DNA of 64,000 nucleotides from Adiantum capillus-veneris (GCA_014529385.2 CM043971.1:88739340-88803339), one strand, 5' to 3'; shown: positions 44,125 through 55,559, counted from the first letter of the stretch. Made by a program: numbers and translations. The notes: a model not told the origin generated them from the letters alone.

Positions 44125-45348
44125 ATGGCGTCTCAAAGGAATCAGACCATTCAGGAAGAAGCTTCAAGTACATCCACAGATATTGCAAGAGAGCAAATTC
44201 GGATCTATCTAATTGGATACTACGAAGGACTGCCATGCTATGAGGATGTCAATCGGAATTTGTAGACAAAGAAAGATACAGAGGAAACTCGGACATCTCA
44301 ATATGTGGAAGTTGAAACAGCGAAGAATGTACTACACCCACATCCAAATTTCATGGAAGACTATCTGGGATCAATTTACATGAGGCACGGAAAATACATT
44401 GACAATGAGATAGAAATGTTTTACAAGGATCAACTTACAGATATCTACACATATCCTCCAAGTATTTTTCTGTACAAAGCACAAGATGGAAAACAAAAAT
44501 TTGGTACCCTCTATGGAGATGAAGACGGTCGATACTACAGGGCTGTCACAAGTCATGAAGTTCTTGTAGAAAACTATCATTACTTTACAGCGGAAGCGTT
44601 TGGCTCAAGAGGAGAAGACTACATGTCTAAAGGTGGTAATGTATACCATCTCGTCATGCGTTTACCTCTAACTACGCACTTGGAAGAGTTAACAACTACA
44701 ACTGTAACTACACAAATTGGTGGCACAACACAAGGCACAACATGGAAAGACACAACAAAAGTCTCGTGCACTGCACCAGCACAAGAGGTACCAGCTATGA
44801 AGATAGCCCAACTTCAAAAAGAACTATCTTGGTCTCAAGAGCTACTTAACAAAGCACAAGAAGTCATATCATCATGCATTAAACAGATGCCAACATCAGC
44901 TATGAAACCCTCTCGGATGGTGGGAGTTCAAACTCAACAAAGAGACCCTATATCTTCAAGAGCGGGATTAAGAAGTCCAGTTTTACAAGAAGCAGTGTCC
45001 TTTTCAGGAGTCCAAGTGGAATTTCAAGAAGCATTGGAAGATGCCGAGCCGGAGGAGATACCACTGGAAATTCACAATGCCCAATGTAAAAGTTCAGGTC
45101 AAGATGTCATTGTGGTTGACAAATACGATAGGCACTATGAAATAGCCAATGTGAGAAATATGGATGGGTTTAGCAATTGTGGGCAACTTGTAAGTCACAT
45201 ACTTGGACCCCGTCCAAAAGCACCATCAAGGGAAATGGAAAACAAAGATTCGGTTCAATCTTCACCCTCAGTGCAGAACTCGCCAAAATCAACTCGGAAA
45301 CATAGATATAGCCTATGCAAAAGCCCCACGTCAAAGACCATATACTGA
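44125..45348 (+). pseudogene. Gag-like ORF of copy B, one in-frame stop
   Basis: ATG at 44125 (MASQRNQTIQEEASSTSTD), reading REQIRIYLIGYYEGLPCYED, then TAG at 44263. The same frame stays open to 45348. Downstream are YIDNEIEMFYKDQLTDIYTY, a segment ending in GGNVYHLVMRLP (about 44630-44665), a Thr-rich linker, a helix (MKIAQLQKELSWSQELLNKA) and a Ser/Pro-rich tail. I recognise no capsid family with certainty; position between PBS and zinc knuckle supports gag. A similar Y-H-L-V segment is found in the ORF at 55031. Confidence 0.6.
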
Positions 45349-45926
45349 TGGAAGAATTAGCATCACAACTGCTAGAAAGCATGGATAGTGATTTGATCTT
45401 GTATGCAAGCAATAATGGAAGCTATTTTTAGCTTCTCAAGGACAAGACGATGAAGGATAAAGAGACAAAGCTAGTGGATACACCTAAGTCAGTCGTAATC
45501 TACAGGTTCATGCATGCAAAGAAGAGGTCGTATCTGATCTAGATACCACTGGAAACCATTATCAGCAGTATTATGGAAAGCTGCCTCGTCCAAAGGGTGC
45601 ACATGTTGAGATAACAACATATTGCGACCAATGTGCCATTGGTCATTTAGTGAAGGATTGCCCAGTAAAGCTCTACATGGAAAAGAAGAAGCAACAAGCC
45701 AAAAGCAAAGTTCAGACAGTGACAACAAGGGAATGGAAGAAAGAATCCCCAACAAGATCTCCAGAAAAGAAGCAGATCTTGTCGCAGAGCACAAAAGATA
45801 GGCTCAAGACACAGTTGCTTGAAGTCAAGGGTGTCAACGACATTATCATAGAGAATCAGGCTTTCAAAAAAGATCAATTGAATCATCTGATTCAAGATCG
45901 TTTAAGGAACCTCAGTGATGACAAGT
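45340..45926 (+). pseudogene. CCHC zinc-knuckle segment of copy B gag
   Basis: After frameshifts following 45348 the second frame gives TTYCDQCAIGHLVKDCPVKL (about 45618-45670), a complete C-x2-C-x4-H-x4-C knuckle. A Lys/Gln-rich stretch and a helical tail ending NLSDDK at 45926 follow. This is the nucleic-acid-binding part of gag. Confidence 0.75.
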
Positions 45927-46063
45927 AAGAGCATCCACAAGGTGATGAAGATGAAGCTCGTAGTTCAAGGTTCGAGAGCAAAAGAAGCCAAGATTCTGAC
46001 GATAGTGAGCCAACGCAAGAAGAGGCGGCAGAGGTAACAAAAAATCTTAGTGCCAAGTCACAA

Positions 46064-47311
46064 GTGGAAGACATGCAAATAGAGTCAATGGATGAAGCTG
46101 AAAGTCTACCAAATAAATTTTCTATTTTGGACTCTTCATTGGTGATTGAACAAATCAAAGAGTATGAGAAGCTAAAAGAAGATGTAACTGAAGACATACA
46201 ATTCACAGAAGAACAGAAAATGACTGAGTCCAAGATTGACTACCAAGGACAAGCAATACAGGATATGAATGAATATTTTCGAGAAGAAACTCTACAAAAA
46301 CCCATGGAACAATGGAAACCAAAGGCCATGGCGACCATTGCATCACAAGAAGAGAGTAAACCTCAACATCCTACTACACAAGCTTCAAAACATTTCCAAG
46401 AAGAAAAGTCACCATTGAATGACCTTCAAGTGCTAGAAGAAGTAAATAGTGACAGAGAGCTTCTAAAATCAAGAATCAAGGCGTTACAATTAGAAACTAG
46501 CAATGAACACCAACAAGCAGCTACAACAGAAGATAGTAAGCACTTGGGACATTCTACAACCAGTCAAATGACAAAGAAGCTCAACATACAAGAGGATGAC
46601 AACGCCTTCAAGGCACAAAAGTCCAAGAAAAGTACCAAAAGCAAAGAGGACATCAGTTACTTGGCAGCCAACAAGAAGATTAAATTCTCATTGGATGTGT
46701 ATGAGGAACTAAAATTCAACTTTACAGCAGAGATAGATTACACTGCCACGACTAATGTCATGTCTTATGGGCTATGGTTACTTCTAGGTAAGCCAGAACT
46801 ATATGAAATTCAGGTACATGTTCCTATATCACATGGAATAGCCGTCACAAGTTTAGGGATTGCAGAAGCTACCCTTAAACTACGGTCAAAGATAATCAAA
46901 GACAAATTCCTAGTGGTGAATTCCTCCAAAATGAGTACACATTTGATTTTGTCCAAGCATTGGAAAAAAACATTGGCAGAAGAACCTGGATTTTCAACAA
47001 TGTTCATCACGACTAGCTCTCAAGAAATCCAGCCTACTACTGCTCCAAGATTATCGGCTACCGACAAAGGCAAAGCCAAAGTGAACCCACAAATGTCCTA
47101 CCAAAAGAAGCAGCCCCTTAAATCAGAGTCTTCAATCCAGCCCCGAAAAGTTCAAGATAGAGCTTCGACATCAACTGACCACATGAAAGACAGATTCCAA
47201 AGAAAATCTTTCAACCAAAATATCCTACACTTCGAGATCATCGTCGACAAAAATCTTCAAAGGTCTACATCAAAGCTGAAGAAATCAAGGTCAAGGACCC
47301 AATATGGGTAA
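46064..47311 (+). CDS. Protease-like ORF of copy B
   Basis: Open for 415 codons; a stop just upstream (45926) separates it in the same frame from the zinc knuckle. The first ~200 residues are acidic and helical. From about residue 205 (46680) comes IKFSLDVYEELKFNFTAEID, then YTATTNVMSYGLWLLLGKPE, HGIAVTSLGIAEATLKLRSK and DKFLVVNSSKMSTHLILSKH. The layout matches a retroviral-type aspartic protease: active-site loop, L-G-x-P, a G-I-A flap region, F-V/L-V and L-I-L-x-x-x-W/H. The D-T/S-G triad is not intact (I-D-Y-T-A), so the fold may remain without activity. Length and open frame suggest selection until recently. Confidence 0.6.
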   Translation: MEDMQIESMDEAESLPNKFSILDSSLVIEQIKEYEKLKEDVTEDIQFTEEQKMTESKIDYQGQAIQDMNEYFREETLQKPMEQWKPKAMATIASQEESKPQHPTTQASKHFQEEKSPLNDLQVLEEVNSDRELLKSRIKALQLETSNEHQQAATTEDSKHLGHSTTSQMTKKLNIQEDDNAFKAQKSKKSTKSKEDISYLAANKKIKFSLDVYEELKFNFTAEIDYTATTNVMSYGLWLLLGKPELYEIQVHVPISHGIAVTSLGIAEATLKLRSKIIKDKFLVVNSSKMSTHLILSKHWKKTLAEEPGFSTMFITTSSQEIQPTTAPRLSATDKGKAKVNPQMSYQKKQPLKSESSIQPRKVQDRASTSTDHMKDRFQRKSFNQNILHFEIIVDKNLQRSTSKLKKSRSRTQYG

Positions 47312-48219
47312 ATGAGCCTAGCCGATTGACGAAAGGTAAACACATGGGATGGATAGCCTCCCACTACAGCTTACAAGATCAAGGCTATTATGAGGGTCAA
47401 AAGAAACTTTGGTTACCAAAACCACAGATCTCGGCTTATGTGGTGGATAAAGGTTTCAAAAAGCGTCCCCAAAAGCAACAAATATCATATTTATATCGCC
47501 AAAGGAGATCAGCCAACAAGGCTCGCCAAAGGGATGTAGGAAATTTCAAATCCAACTGGCCTTCATACCAACATAGGACTTCATCGATAAATAATCCCAA
47601 AAATGGCACTCTTGTACATCTCAATACGACATCAAAAACATCATGGGAAGTGCCATCTACAATTCTTCAAGCACAAGGTTACTATCAAGGAAATCGAAGA
47701 ATCTGGCTACCAAAGATGCCAGGTAAACATTCTTCAAGCAAACTACTTCAGCTTGAAGATAATCGCAATTTCACGGAAAGCAAAATCAAGGACAATGTCA
47801 CAGTCAAGGCAAATGATATCTGCAAAGACACGCTAATCACACGATGCAGATACAAATGGGTGCCAAAAGAAAAACACATACCGGAGAAGATTGAAGTCAT
47901 CTTTAGCTCTCAAGAAATGTCAAGGCATGATGGACAAAGTGTTACGGGGAATGGAGCGAGCCAATCTTCTCAACCAAGGGACCAACAACAACAAAGAGAA
48001 ATTTTGACAACCAAGGTCACCCTGGTATGGCAAAAGAAACCAATATTGCCAGTATGGTCCTTTACAAATCCTCTCTTCGAGGATGGGAGTTTTGAATTTC
48101 AATGGTTGAAAGCTCCCGAGAGTAAGTCAAGTCGCCATAAAAATAATGGCATAAGAGTCAAGAGTCGGGCAGCTGAGCCACGAAATGAGCAAGCATTAGA
48201 CCCAAGCTTCATGTCTTAA
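47200..48219 (+). CDS. C-terminal ORF with W-L-P-K repeats (copy B)
   Basis: Frame 1, overlapping the protease-like ORF (frame 2) by roughly 100 bp. The homologous reading already starts at YPTLRDHRRQKSSKVYIKAE upstream of 47280. Motif units: VKDPIWVNEPSRLTKGKHMG, QDQGYYEGQKKLWLPK, ILQAQGYYQGNRRIWLPK, RCRYKWVPK and VTLVWQKKPILP, spaced 30-100 residues apart. The protein is basic and aromatic-rich. A decayed homologue opens the window (1-900). Not recognised; possibly a nucleic-acid-binding or assembly domain unique to this element group. Confidence 0.55.
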   Translation, partial: KKIFQPKYPTLRDHRRQKSSKVYIKAEEIKVKDPIWVNEPSRLTKGKHMGWIASHYSLQDQGYYEGQKKLWLPKPQISAYVVDKGFKKRPQKQQISYLYRQRRSANKARQRDVGNFKSNWPSYQHRTSSINNPKNGTLVHLNTTSKTSWEVPSTILQAQGYYQGNRRIWLPKMPGKHSSSKLLQLEDNRNFTESKIKDNVTVKANDICKDTLITRCRYKWVPKEKHIPEKIEVIFSSQEMSRHDGQSVTGNGASQSSQPRDQQQQREILTTKVTLVWQKKPILPVWSFTNPLFEDGSFEFQWLKAPESKSSRHKNNGIRVKSRAAEPRNEQALDPSFMS

Positions 48220-49348
48220 TATTCTTTGTGGTCTATGAGTCTAGATATTTAGATTATAGCTCAAGCTGGAATAGTTGAGCATATTGTAAAATTGAGTCGC
48301 TCATACTGGATAGGTGAGCATAAGAGTCGAAGTCTACTATTTTAAATGGTGGAGTGGCGGAGTAGTCGAGAAAAAACTCACGCACATGAACACAGTGAGG
48401 AGAGTGAAAAAAACCTCGTCGACAAAAACCCTTCTTGTGAGTAACGGCAGCTCTTGAAGTCAAATATATATATTTTTGCTTCTCTAGCTACGTTCACTCC
48501 TGGAAGCACCCATTCAAACTCCTCTCGCACCGCATATTGTTTCCCATGCATCTATCTGTGCAAGCATATATAATGTCCCATCATTGGACATTTGCATCCG
48601 GCACGCTTTTTGTGTTCCACCCATGCACTTACACAACAAAATGACGATGACGAAGTGGTAACATGTTTCATAAGCAATTGCTCAACAACAATGACTCTGA
48701 CTTCAAGCTACTAACACTTACCCACTGTATATCCAGTAATAGTAGCCATACGGCCATATGTACTTTAACTCAACAAAACTCGGTTACATCAAACATAAGT
48801 ACATATAGCCTCACATTTAATGGTGAATAAAGGCATTTTTTTCCCATTGGGTTTTTCCCTTTAGTCCTATCCAGGTATCCAAGACCTTCATTTTGTAATA
48901 TACGCCACATTTTATTTTTACTATTTTATTTTTCTTATAAATGCACAGAAAAGCAGACCAACGACATCCCCAAACCACTACATGCTCATCAACTATAGGA
49001 TCACAGGGGAGCGGCCCAGAAACAATTCAAAAAGGCTTCAAGTTTACAGGTACATGTGTAGGATGACACCCAAAGAACAAACAATATAGAGCTGCCATGA
49101 TAAAGCCTTGCTGCAACAACAAACCTCACTCGACTTATTCACGCTACAACAACCAATCAGAGGGGGAGAGCTATGGCTTCAACTACACTACATGTACAAG
49201 AAAAAGGTAACTCTACAACATACAAAGCATCTGGTAGAAGCAACTGCAACAACAAAAGATTCAACCAAAACCAAAACATGAACCACTCGCCAAGGCCACT
49301 GCAGACATAGGGTCTTGTCGGGGACGACAAGACTTCGGAGGGGGACAG
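48220..49348 (+). other. 3' untranslated region and polypurine tract of copy B
   Basis: No ORF. Homologous to 900-1776 over several blocks. The purine tract GGAGGGGGACAG (49337-49348) abuts the 3' LTR; a second purine run, CAGAGGGGGAGAG (49158-49170), could be a central-type tract. Confidence 0.65.
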
Positions 49349-50392
49349 TGTTGAAAGGTCAACCTTTCAACAACGCTTCCACAAAGATTCTCTAAAGATT
49401 CTAAATAAAGATGTTGATGAAGTGATGAAGACGAAGATGGATGCTGTAATGTGAAGATACAAGCTGATGGACATCATCGAATATCTCGTTATTATTATTT
49501 TGAGCCATTACGGCCACTTTTGTAATGTTTACGAGAACTTCATATTTTAAGTCGACAATTGTATTTTGGCCAGAGATGCTTGTTGGATGAGCAAAGCCAG
49601 CTCACAGTGTTGTAATTAAGCTCTATAGAAGCCTAGGGACAAATCATGTCATTTTGGTCGGACATTAGGTTTTCCAAGGCTTAGTATATAAGCCAAAACC
49701 TAAAGCTTTGTAAAGGAGACTTCTAATAAATCTAATCTTCTGTGTCGTTGGGAGACTGCGAGAGAGTGAGAGTGTGTGTGTGTGTGCTACAGGAGCTACG
49801 GTGGTCCGAATTGCAAATGGAGAGCAGCAGTGTGTTGCCCACGAGGAGAGCTATGCGTTGATGCTTACATCACGCGCGTTCGTCTGTGTTTTGGCAGATT
49901 CACCCGCGAGCTACTTTTGGAGTTTCGGTGAGTAACTGTTGTTCATTTTTGCATTTCAGCATATCCACGCGATCAGAGCGAGTAGAGATACACATTAGGC
50001 ACTTTAGTTTTCGGAAACGTCAACCTGCAAAAACCGGCCAGACATCCTACGCGTTTCTGCACGGAGGCTATTGAGTAGGTTTTTTTGGTCACGGACCTTA
50101 GGGAGAGTGGCCTATTGGTGTTAATAGGATATCCCTCAAGTTTCGTAACGTTTCGAGAACGTCTAATGGGCTTTTGGCTTGCGGTAGCATCATAGGAGAC
50201 TCTCACATTCACAGATCCGATGGCATGTAGAGTTGATATCTCTGTAGGAAGTAGTCATTAGTCGGTCGAGTAGAGGTTGACACCCTTTGCTTGCTTCCAC
50301 GCGCCTGCGAGTCGAGCTTCGTACTCAGTTGACATTATATGTTAGGTGAGTTCTCGCTATGCTGATGTCCGTCGCGGCGTATCCGTCCAACA
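49349..50392 (+). repeat. 3' LTR of copy B
   Basis: Partner of 34662-35731. It lacks the 22-bp segment present at 34704-34726 of the 5' LTR. TATA at 49685-49692, AATAAA at 49725-49730, dyad half-site at 50040-50054. Followed by the target duplication GGCAT. Confidence 0.95.
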
Positions 50393-50397
50393 GGCAT

Positions 50398-51335
50398 AGA
50401 CTAAAGATGAAGAGAGTAAGAAGGAAATGTCTAAATTACGATCTCTGCTTTTATAACATAACATCAACAAGAATAGGGATGCATGGTTGATAAGCTCACA
50501 ACAATAGATACAGGTGCTAATAGCTGACAATGCTATTATGGAAGAATAAAAGAAATACGCGATAAGGGACAAGGATACTATGAAGAGAATACTGGATCAA
50601 AAGAGAGCAGTCCTCAGTACACTTAGTGAGACTCAAAAAATCATGAAAAAGGCCATATTGGATAAGTATATCTATCAATCGTTAGTATCCATCACTGATG
50701 CACATGGGGATATGACTTTGCATCTGAGTAACTTACAAAATTTGGTCAGATGCATCTAGTTTGACCTATACAATAAAGCAAAAAGAGTACACCACTACTT
50801 TGGTCAATGAGGCCTTGATGAAGTATATGAAGAATCAAGACCAGGCTAATGAATATTATGAGAAAGATGAAGAAGAGGAACCCATGGATGCTAGTGAAGG
50901 TCCCAGTGTGGCAAGGGGGATGATGATGATGGTGACAAACCACCCTCTCCTCCATCACCAAGATGGGCAGCAGGGGGTCATAGACCAATGTTGGACAAGG
51001 ATCGTATGGAAAAAGATAAGGGGAAGCTAATGGTCAAACACAAAAGGAAGATCAGACTAGATCTAATCCATCCTAGTAGCAGAACCAGCAAGACACACAA
51101 CAACAGTCAGGAAGGCAGTAAATTGGGTTAGCAATCCACAAATTGGACAAAGACAAACAAGTTATTGCAGATTCAGAATCGGATTTGAGCCGCAAACCCA
51201 AACTATTCTAATGAAGTTCTGACACTGAATAAAAGATTAAGGAAGAAAAAGTCAAATTAAATATAGGAGTTTTGCATGACAAAACAATATATTTTGATTT
51301 GGAAGTGGCAGTTGATTAAGAATCACGATCAAACC
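50398..51335 (+). pseudogene. Coiled-coil ORF, right part, continued from 34661
   Basis: Across the insertion the reading ELQKA resumes as TKDEESKKEMSKLRSLLL. Then come ADNAIMEE, KKYAIRDKDTMKRIL, DQKRAVLSTLSETQKIMKKA and ILDKYIYQSLVSITDAHGDM (50520-50740), a strongly helical, Lys/Glu/Leu-rich stretch with stops. A later segment (50761-51030) is acidic (YYEKDEEEEPMDASEG). It looks like a gag-like or spacer protein of the interrupted host element, but the family is unknown. Confidence 0.45.
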
Positions 51336-51339
51336 ACTT

Positions 51340-53318
51340 GTTGTCACGTCCTTGATCGTCTAAGATCAGTGACTGGGAGAGCTAGCTCCGACTCTGCAAA
51401 GCAAAGCGGAGGAACGGTCAAGTGAGCTTCCCTAACTCTACTTATCTTTTGGCATGGTCATCCTAAGAGGGGTTGCTTATCCGTTCCAAAATTGCAATGG
51501 CTAGAACCCTTGGTTCATAGACTGACACTTTTTTCCTTATTGAGTGGGAGGCACAGCCGTTAGACAATTCCCTAAGGTTCGGGCTTAATTCTACATTAGC
51601 TAACGTCATTTAATAAATCCAGGCTTGTGGAAAGCACCCGAATTATCAGGTCCACCCGTTTGAAGATTGGTTCTAGACCAACCTTGCTTTCCACCCCACA
51701 CGCACCCGTATCTTTGTTTCCTAATTACGACCACACTGTGTAACATTTACAAGAAATTTTTAAATTAATTTTGGACACAACTTTTGTTCTAACAAACATA
51801 TATCAAACATCACTAAGACAATCTTTCGTCAGACAGTACTACTGAAAACAACCTACTTATTTAACTTAACGGCGGCTGATCACGGTTGACATGCAATAAC
51901 AGGATTTTCTCCGCACCAATGGAGCCTTTGTACAAAGGTTTTCTTATTCATATTCAATTATTCAATTCAGAACAACAACCCTCTTGGGGCACCAACCCGG
52001 CATCGTGCACCAACACGGCATGGGCACAAGCGCGGCATCAAGCTGCCATCCAATTGTTTCAGTCTCTATTCAAAAAATCTACTTCACCCCAAAATTGACG
52101 CAAATAGCATCTTTAACAACAAACAATAATTCCTATTCAAGTTTCTATGAACAAAGCATGTGTTTTGTTTATACAATCAGTGTTCTTCTTACGGTTTCCT
52201 AGGCTCATCTAAGTCATGCTTATCTACTATGCATAAAATTTAAAATAACAGGTACCTGGTTTGGATTCACAACAACATTTTGTTGCAGTGGTTAGTTTTC
52301 TTTGACTATTGGACTATGGCTTGGGCCAGCTCCATCGTTGTTCTTCTTTGCTACTTTAGGGGCCATCACGCATCTCAAAAATAGAACTAATAGAAAAGGA
52401 AAATTTCTCATACTAAGCGCAAGTCCGAGGAATTAATTCAATCAAAACATCCAAGTAATTCAACAACCTTAATTTCTAAGATCTAGTGAATTTACTTGAC
52501 CCAAAAATCAAGTGAAAAGTCGATTTTTGTAGGAAATTTATTTATGCTTTTTTTTCATTCACATAAAAATCACAAATTTTTTTCCAAAGATGAAACAAGT
52601 CTTCGGAAATTTCGTAAAAGTCTTTGGAAAATTCCATAATGTATCTTCTAATTTTCTCTAATTTTATTAGGCTTAAATTGCCTATTTCTATTCTAGTGAA
52701 AAATCCATTTATTTTAGCCTAAATGTACTTTTTTAAGCTAGAAAATCTCTTTTAAAATTTGATTAAAATACACAGTTAATTTTCACATACACAAAAGTAA
52801 TTTTAAAACTTATGATAACAGAGATATATAAACTTCGATCAGATGCATACTTAACCTTTAACTAGCTAACAATTAGCCATCCATTAGTAAAATTATATGG
52901 TCTTAGCTGATTTTCTAGTAGGCTAACTACTAATTAACGGAATCTAACGACCCATGAATGATCATGTATAATTATTTTGATAATACAGACATATCTAGGT
53001 CCATGCATGCACATATAGAGCAAGTACAAGTGCGTAATGAGCATGCATGCAAGCTTTCGATAATTTTCAAAGATCCCTATCATTCCTAGAGGGTTCATGC
53101 ATGCAAGAGTTGCATGTTACATAGCATGAAAGGTTACAAAAAATTATAGAGAGAGAATAATCACAAATTTTGATAAGAGATAGAGTGCCTTTTTATCATG
53201 AGAGAGTGTGTATGTGCATTGAGTTAAATTGTTTAACTTTGGATTCCCGCTTTGAAAGCCTCAAGATGTCGATTGCAAATGCTTCATTTGCCTCGCATGT
53301 ACCTCCTCTAACTCCAAG

Positions 53319-53320
<2 letters not shown>
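51340..53320. other. Unassigned sequence
   Basis: 51345-52370 has features of a minus-strand leader (a possible start MAPKVAKKNNDGAGPS at 52366, ending after about 24 codons) and starts on the left with TTGTCACGTCCTTGATCG, which could be an LTR edge. Neither is firm. 52380-53170 is AT-rich with no ORF. Confidence 0.35.

Positions 53321-53377
<57 letters not shown>
53321..53377. repeat. (TG)n microsatellite
   Basis: About 28 units, uninterrupted. Confidence 0.95.
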
Positions 53378-53380
<3 letters not shown>

Positions 53381-53511
53381 CAAATGCGTGTGTGAAATTC
53401 AGCACAGTCTCTCCCTCTCGAAAGAGCTCTCTGAGCATGTCCCTCCTTGTGAGGACGGTCTAGGGCCTTTACATAGGAAAAGGGAGGCCTCATGCAGACT
53501 GGAGGTGAACT

Positions 53512-53618
<107 letters not shown>

Positions 53619-53989
53619 GTACTCAAGAGAAGGGGGCGCCCATTTTTTAGGGCCAGACACTTGTCAGGTGCCTGCCATGCTACCCAACCCTTTCCTTTTC
53701 TCATTTTCAAATTTTGAGTCCAACATTCAGGGTAACCTAGACCGCACATCCGACTTTCGTTTTGGGTGTCCTCAGGTGCATTGGAAAGCTCATTTTGAGG
53801 ACTACAATGGGCACACTTTGAAAAAATACTTCTATTTCCATGATTGAACCCAAAAATTTATAAAAATGGACACTAAGTTTAATAAATTTTTACCTTAATT
53901 TTTCTTCATGGGTACAAATGTTGCCGGGGCCATGCAAATTACACTTGTAAACTACCCCCACACCCTAGTTGCATCGAGGTATTGGAGAG

Positions 53990-55290
53990 TGTCCTAGAAT
54001 GGTTTTTAACAGAAAATGATGTTGTGGTTAATCTGCTCATAAAGGAACCATCTATTGTGAGTCCCTAGAGTTTAGGAATGTAGTTAGAGATTCTATTGGG
54101 AGACAAACCTACATATAGATGTATAAAGGATATTAGGATCCATAGTAAAGAGATGCTAGCGAAAATGTAGATTGGCCGAGTAGCACTGGATCAGAAAGTC
54201 AAGATGTTGTCAAAAAATAATGCGACCAGTAGCAAGGGGATGAAGACACACATGACACTTTGAGAGCAAGAGATGCATTTGAAGAGCCTACTTTATCTTG
54301 TCAGGATAAACACAAAAATGCTCCAATACAAAAATCAAATTGTCATGAATTTCATCGAGTTTGTTCCTGAATTACCAATCCTGCTATTTGCTTTGACAGT
54401 TAATGAGGATGAGCATCCTTGATTTTTCCTTACTCTCTATCCAAAGTATAATGAGCCTGAGTATCAACAATGCTACATCAAGATTGTAGATCAGCTAAGA
54501 GTATGGTATGATGAAGGTAAAGTAGCATGGGCTACTTGAACAAAGATTCTTAATGAGGTCAAGCAAAATTTTATCATGGATGAATTGAAAGCAGACCTTT
54601 AGCCTTTCAGAAGCAAAATGTACCAAGGTGAAAGCATGAGTGGGTGGACAAAAAAGCTATGTTTGAGACATTACTATTTTTGAAAGTGTTTGAGCAAATA
54701 TGGTTGACCAAAATGAAAAAATATAGGGTATGTTATACATCGCTAGATAGCTCTTTGAAAGGAGAATCTAAATTTATAATGGGGGCAAAATTTAGAATTG
54801 ATTTGTAAAATTTTACCGGTTCCCTCTTTTGAAAAAGTAGCTATTGAAAAACAGGTTCCCACCCTTAAAAGTGTACCACACCCATTCATGCTTTCATTCA
54901 CTAGTAGAGGAGTCATCTCTAGCAACTGATCAAGATTACCAATGAATTGTTGCAATAATTAGTTGAAGTTTCAAAAATCTCAGAGAAGGAACTTGCAAGT
55001 AAAGCTACATCAGAACCTCAATTAGAGGAGATGGCTGAAGTTCTATTCAAAGCAAGAGTTAAAGCCAATCAGCCTCTTCCTAAAGGATGGATTCACACTG
55101 ATTCAATTTGTCATAAGCTAGCTAGGGCAAGGTTGACTAGAGGCAGACGAACTCTATATGATGTAGACACCAAGACCTGGAATTCTTTGACACCCTACAA
55201 AATCAAAATGATGACTAAACAAAAGGAACAACTAGAGCAAGGGTCCATTTACCATCTCGTTCTAAAGGAGAATGCTGGCACAAATGCTTA
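53990..55290 (+). pseudogene. Degenerate gag-like ORF with Y-H-L-V segment
   Basis: Readable pieces: VVVNLLIKEPSIVSP, HSKEMLAKM and LDQKVKMLSKNNATSSKGMK (54010-54240), then MNFIEFVPELPILLFALTV and LYPKYNEPEYQQCYIKIVD with QLRVWYDEGKVAWAT (54340-54535). This resembles a gag capsid organisation (V-W-Y/F-D/N ... K-x-x-F). The last part, 55031-55291, is open: PLPKGWIHTDSICHKLARAR and LYDVDTKTWNSLTPYKIKMM, ending GSIYHLVLKE. Its end resembles the gag of copy B. No pol domain follows. Confidence 0.45.
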
Positions 55291-55559
55291 GGGTACTGAC
55301 CAACCAATTCAGGCTCCACCCACGGTTATCTAAAAACCTACAAGGAAGAAGGCTCTAGATAAAAGGAATCGATGACATCTAGTGTCCAGATAGGTAAGCT
55401 AGATGACAAGCACAAAGAGCTGAGAGGATTACCTCAACTGTGAAGAAGGTGGAACTAGGCCATGAGGTGAGCCATTCTAGTGGGAATATGGAAGAAAATT
55501 GGTTGGATTCCCATCCATCTCTAGCAAAATACCTGAAATTTTTGGAAGAAAAGTGGGTG
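55291..55559. other. Spacer
   Basis: Contains a local near-duplication (GGAAGAAAATTGGTTGGATTC and GGAAGAAAAGTGGGTGGATTC, 55490-55570). No ORF. Confidence 0.6.

Larger units (their letters stand above)
34662..50392 (+). mobile_element. Non-autonomous LTR retrotransposon, 15.7 kb, gag-protease only (copy B)
   Basis: 5' LTR 34662-35731 (1070 bp) and 3' LTR 49349-50392 (1044 bp) both start TGTTGAAAGG and end GTCCAACA. They are flanked by a perfect 5-bp target duplication GGCAT (34657-34661 and 50393-50397). A tRNA-Asp-type PBS follows the 5' LTR and a purine tract precedes the 3' LTR. By eye the LTRs differ by about 25 substitutions (~2.4%) plus a 22-bp indel and a 4-bp microsatellite change. 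Coding capacity is gag-like, CCHC, protease-like and a C-terminal W-L-P-K-repeat ORF; no RT, RNase H or integrase is visible. An inner block (38549-43943) looks like a later insertion, leaving ~10.3 kb of element proper. Confidence 0.93.

Noticed and set aside
44125-48219. Integrated plant pararetrovirus
   Set aside because: The region is bounded by LTRs with a target-site duplication, PBS and purine tract, and lacks RT and movement-protein features.
52290-52366. Minus-strand ORF start MAPKVAKKNNDGAGPS as a gag gene
   Set aside because: It stops after about 24 codons and no gag homology follows.
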